Assembly: GCF_001297015.1 (NCBI RefSeq)
Contig: NZ_LIGE01000015.1
Span: 98,684-162,683, forward strand
From: Pseudomonas sp. RIT-PI-r
Lineage (GTDB): Bacteria > Pseudomonadota > Gammaproteobacteria > Pseudomonadales > Pseudomonadaceae
DNA length: 64,000 nucleotides
Reading direction: 5' to 3'
Within the stretch, counting starts at the first letter, position 1, and each line of letters begins with the position of its first letter. Made by a program: the position numbers and the translations under genes. The notes below the pieces were generated by a model. The model had not been told where the DNA came from, searched no databases, and saw only the letters and a program-made list of their open reading frames with translations. Of this stretch, positions 63,944 to 64,000 are shown piece by piece.

Positions 63944-64000
63944 TCACCAGCCGCCGGATGAACCCCCCCCCACCGCCCCCCCCCCCCGCCACTGTCAGTT
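63944..64000 (-). CDS. C-terminal end of upstream TPM-family protein (partial)
   Basis: The frame GGSSGGW followed by a TGA stop (63944-63946) reads back into a G-rich run, the typical glycine-rich tail of LemA-associated TPM proteins. The two poly-G runs (9 and 12 on this strand) put the more distal bases in another frame (TDSGGGGG), so at least one homopolymer length is probably wrong or the tract is variable. Only the last 19 codons are visible. Confidence 0.5.

Overview
The window is a piece of a Pseudomonas chromosome, most likely the P. fluorescens group. The evidence is the algU-mucA-mucB-mucD cluster beside nadB, a PhaG-type acyltransferase, an OpdH porin with tctCBA and tctDE, tandem AidA/PixA-family genes, and at least 13 inverted REP pairs whose head sequences are typical of this group. 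Coding density and third-position GC are high everywhere except one island at 10.7-17.0 kb. The window opens inside dapA and closes inside the glycine-rich 3' end of a TPM-domain gene.

Layout. 0-4.9 kb: dapA (partial), gcvR-like, bcp, a PerM-type permease, a TusA-like protein and a BepA-like M48 protease. 4.9-10.9 kb: the envelope-stress operon algU-mucA-mucB followed by mucD (no mucC), divergent from nadB. 10.7-17.0 kb: an integrative element inserted inside nadB. It carries a tyrosine integrase, an HNH endonuclease, a helix-turn-helix protein and an AT-rich cargo block with a HEPN-like protein. It has replaced the last 61 codons of nadB with its own recoded copy and displaced the native 3' end to its far side. 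17.1-19.8 kb: ygfX, sdhE, ygfZ and an HDOD protein. 19.9-27.6 kb: tctDE two-component system, opdH porin, tctCBA tricarboxylate transporter and an AbrB-family protein. 27.6-34.7 kb: ung, an HIBCH-like hydrolase, two Tyr-rich lipoproteins, a diguanylate cyclase, a CWC protein, rsuA, a frameshifted phaG and tRNA-Gly(CCC). 34.8-40.9 kb: an orphan HicB-like antitoxin, a DUF6124 gene with a structured leader, two methyltransferases, two AidA/PixA proteins, an iron-permease-like protein, a DUF4142 protein and a KGG microprotein. 41-46.6 kb: a PAS-GAF-GGDEF protein, LysE, fosA, two secreted paralogues, LysR and a DMT exporter. 46.7-55.3 kb: an MFS / HMG-CoA-lyase / CoA-transferase / LysR cluster, an alpha-oxoamine synthase with an MFS exporter, and an Fe-dependent alcohol dehydrogenase. 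55.4-64 kb: a SIR2-like DUF4917 protein, an XRE-cupin regulator with a class II aldolase and a DapA-like aldolase, YegP, an RHH protein, a DJ-1/PfpI protein, EamA, a methyltransferase and TPM proteins.

The most unusual region is the nadB island. Its architecture parallels phage 21/e14 in E. coli icd: the target is a housekeeping protein gene and the element regenerates the C-terminus with synonymous divergence. The AT-rich cargo is bracketed by a decayed copy of the element's own HTH gene on one side and a scrap of integrase C-terminus on the other, which suggests two related elements merged. The cargo protein has an R-x4-H (HEPN RNase-like) motif and looks like an uncharacterised defence candidate.
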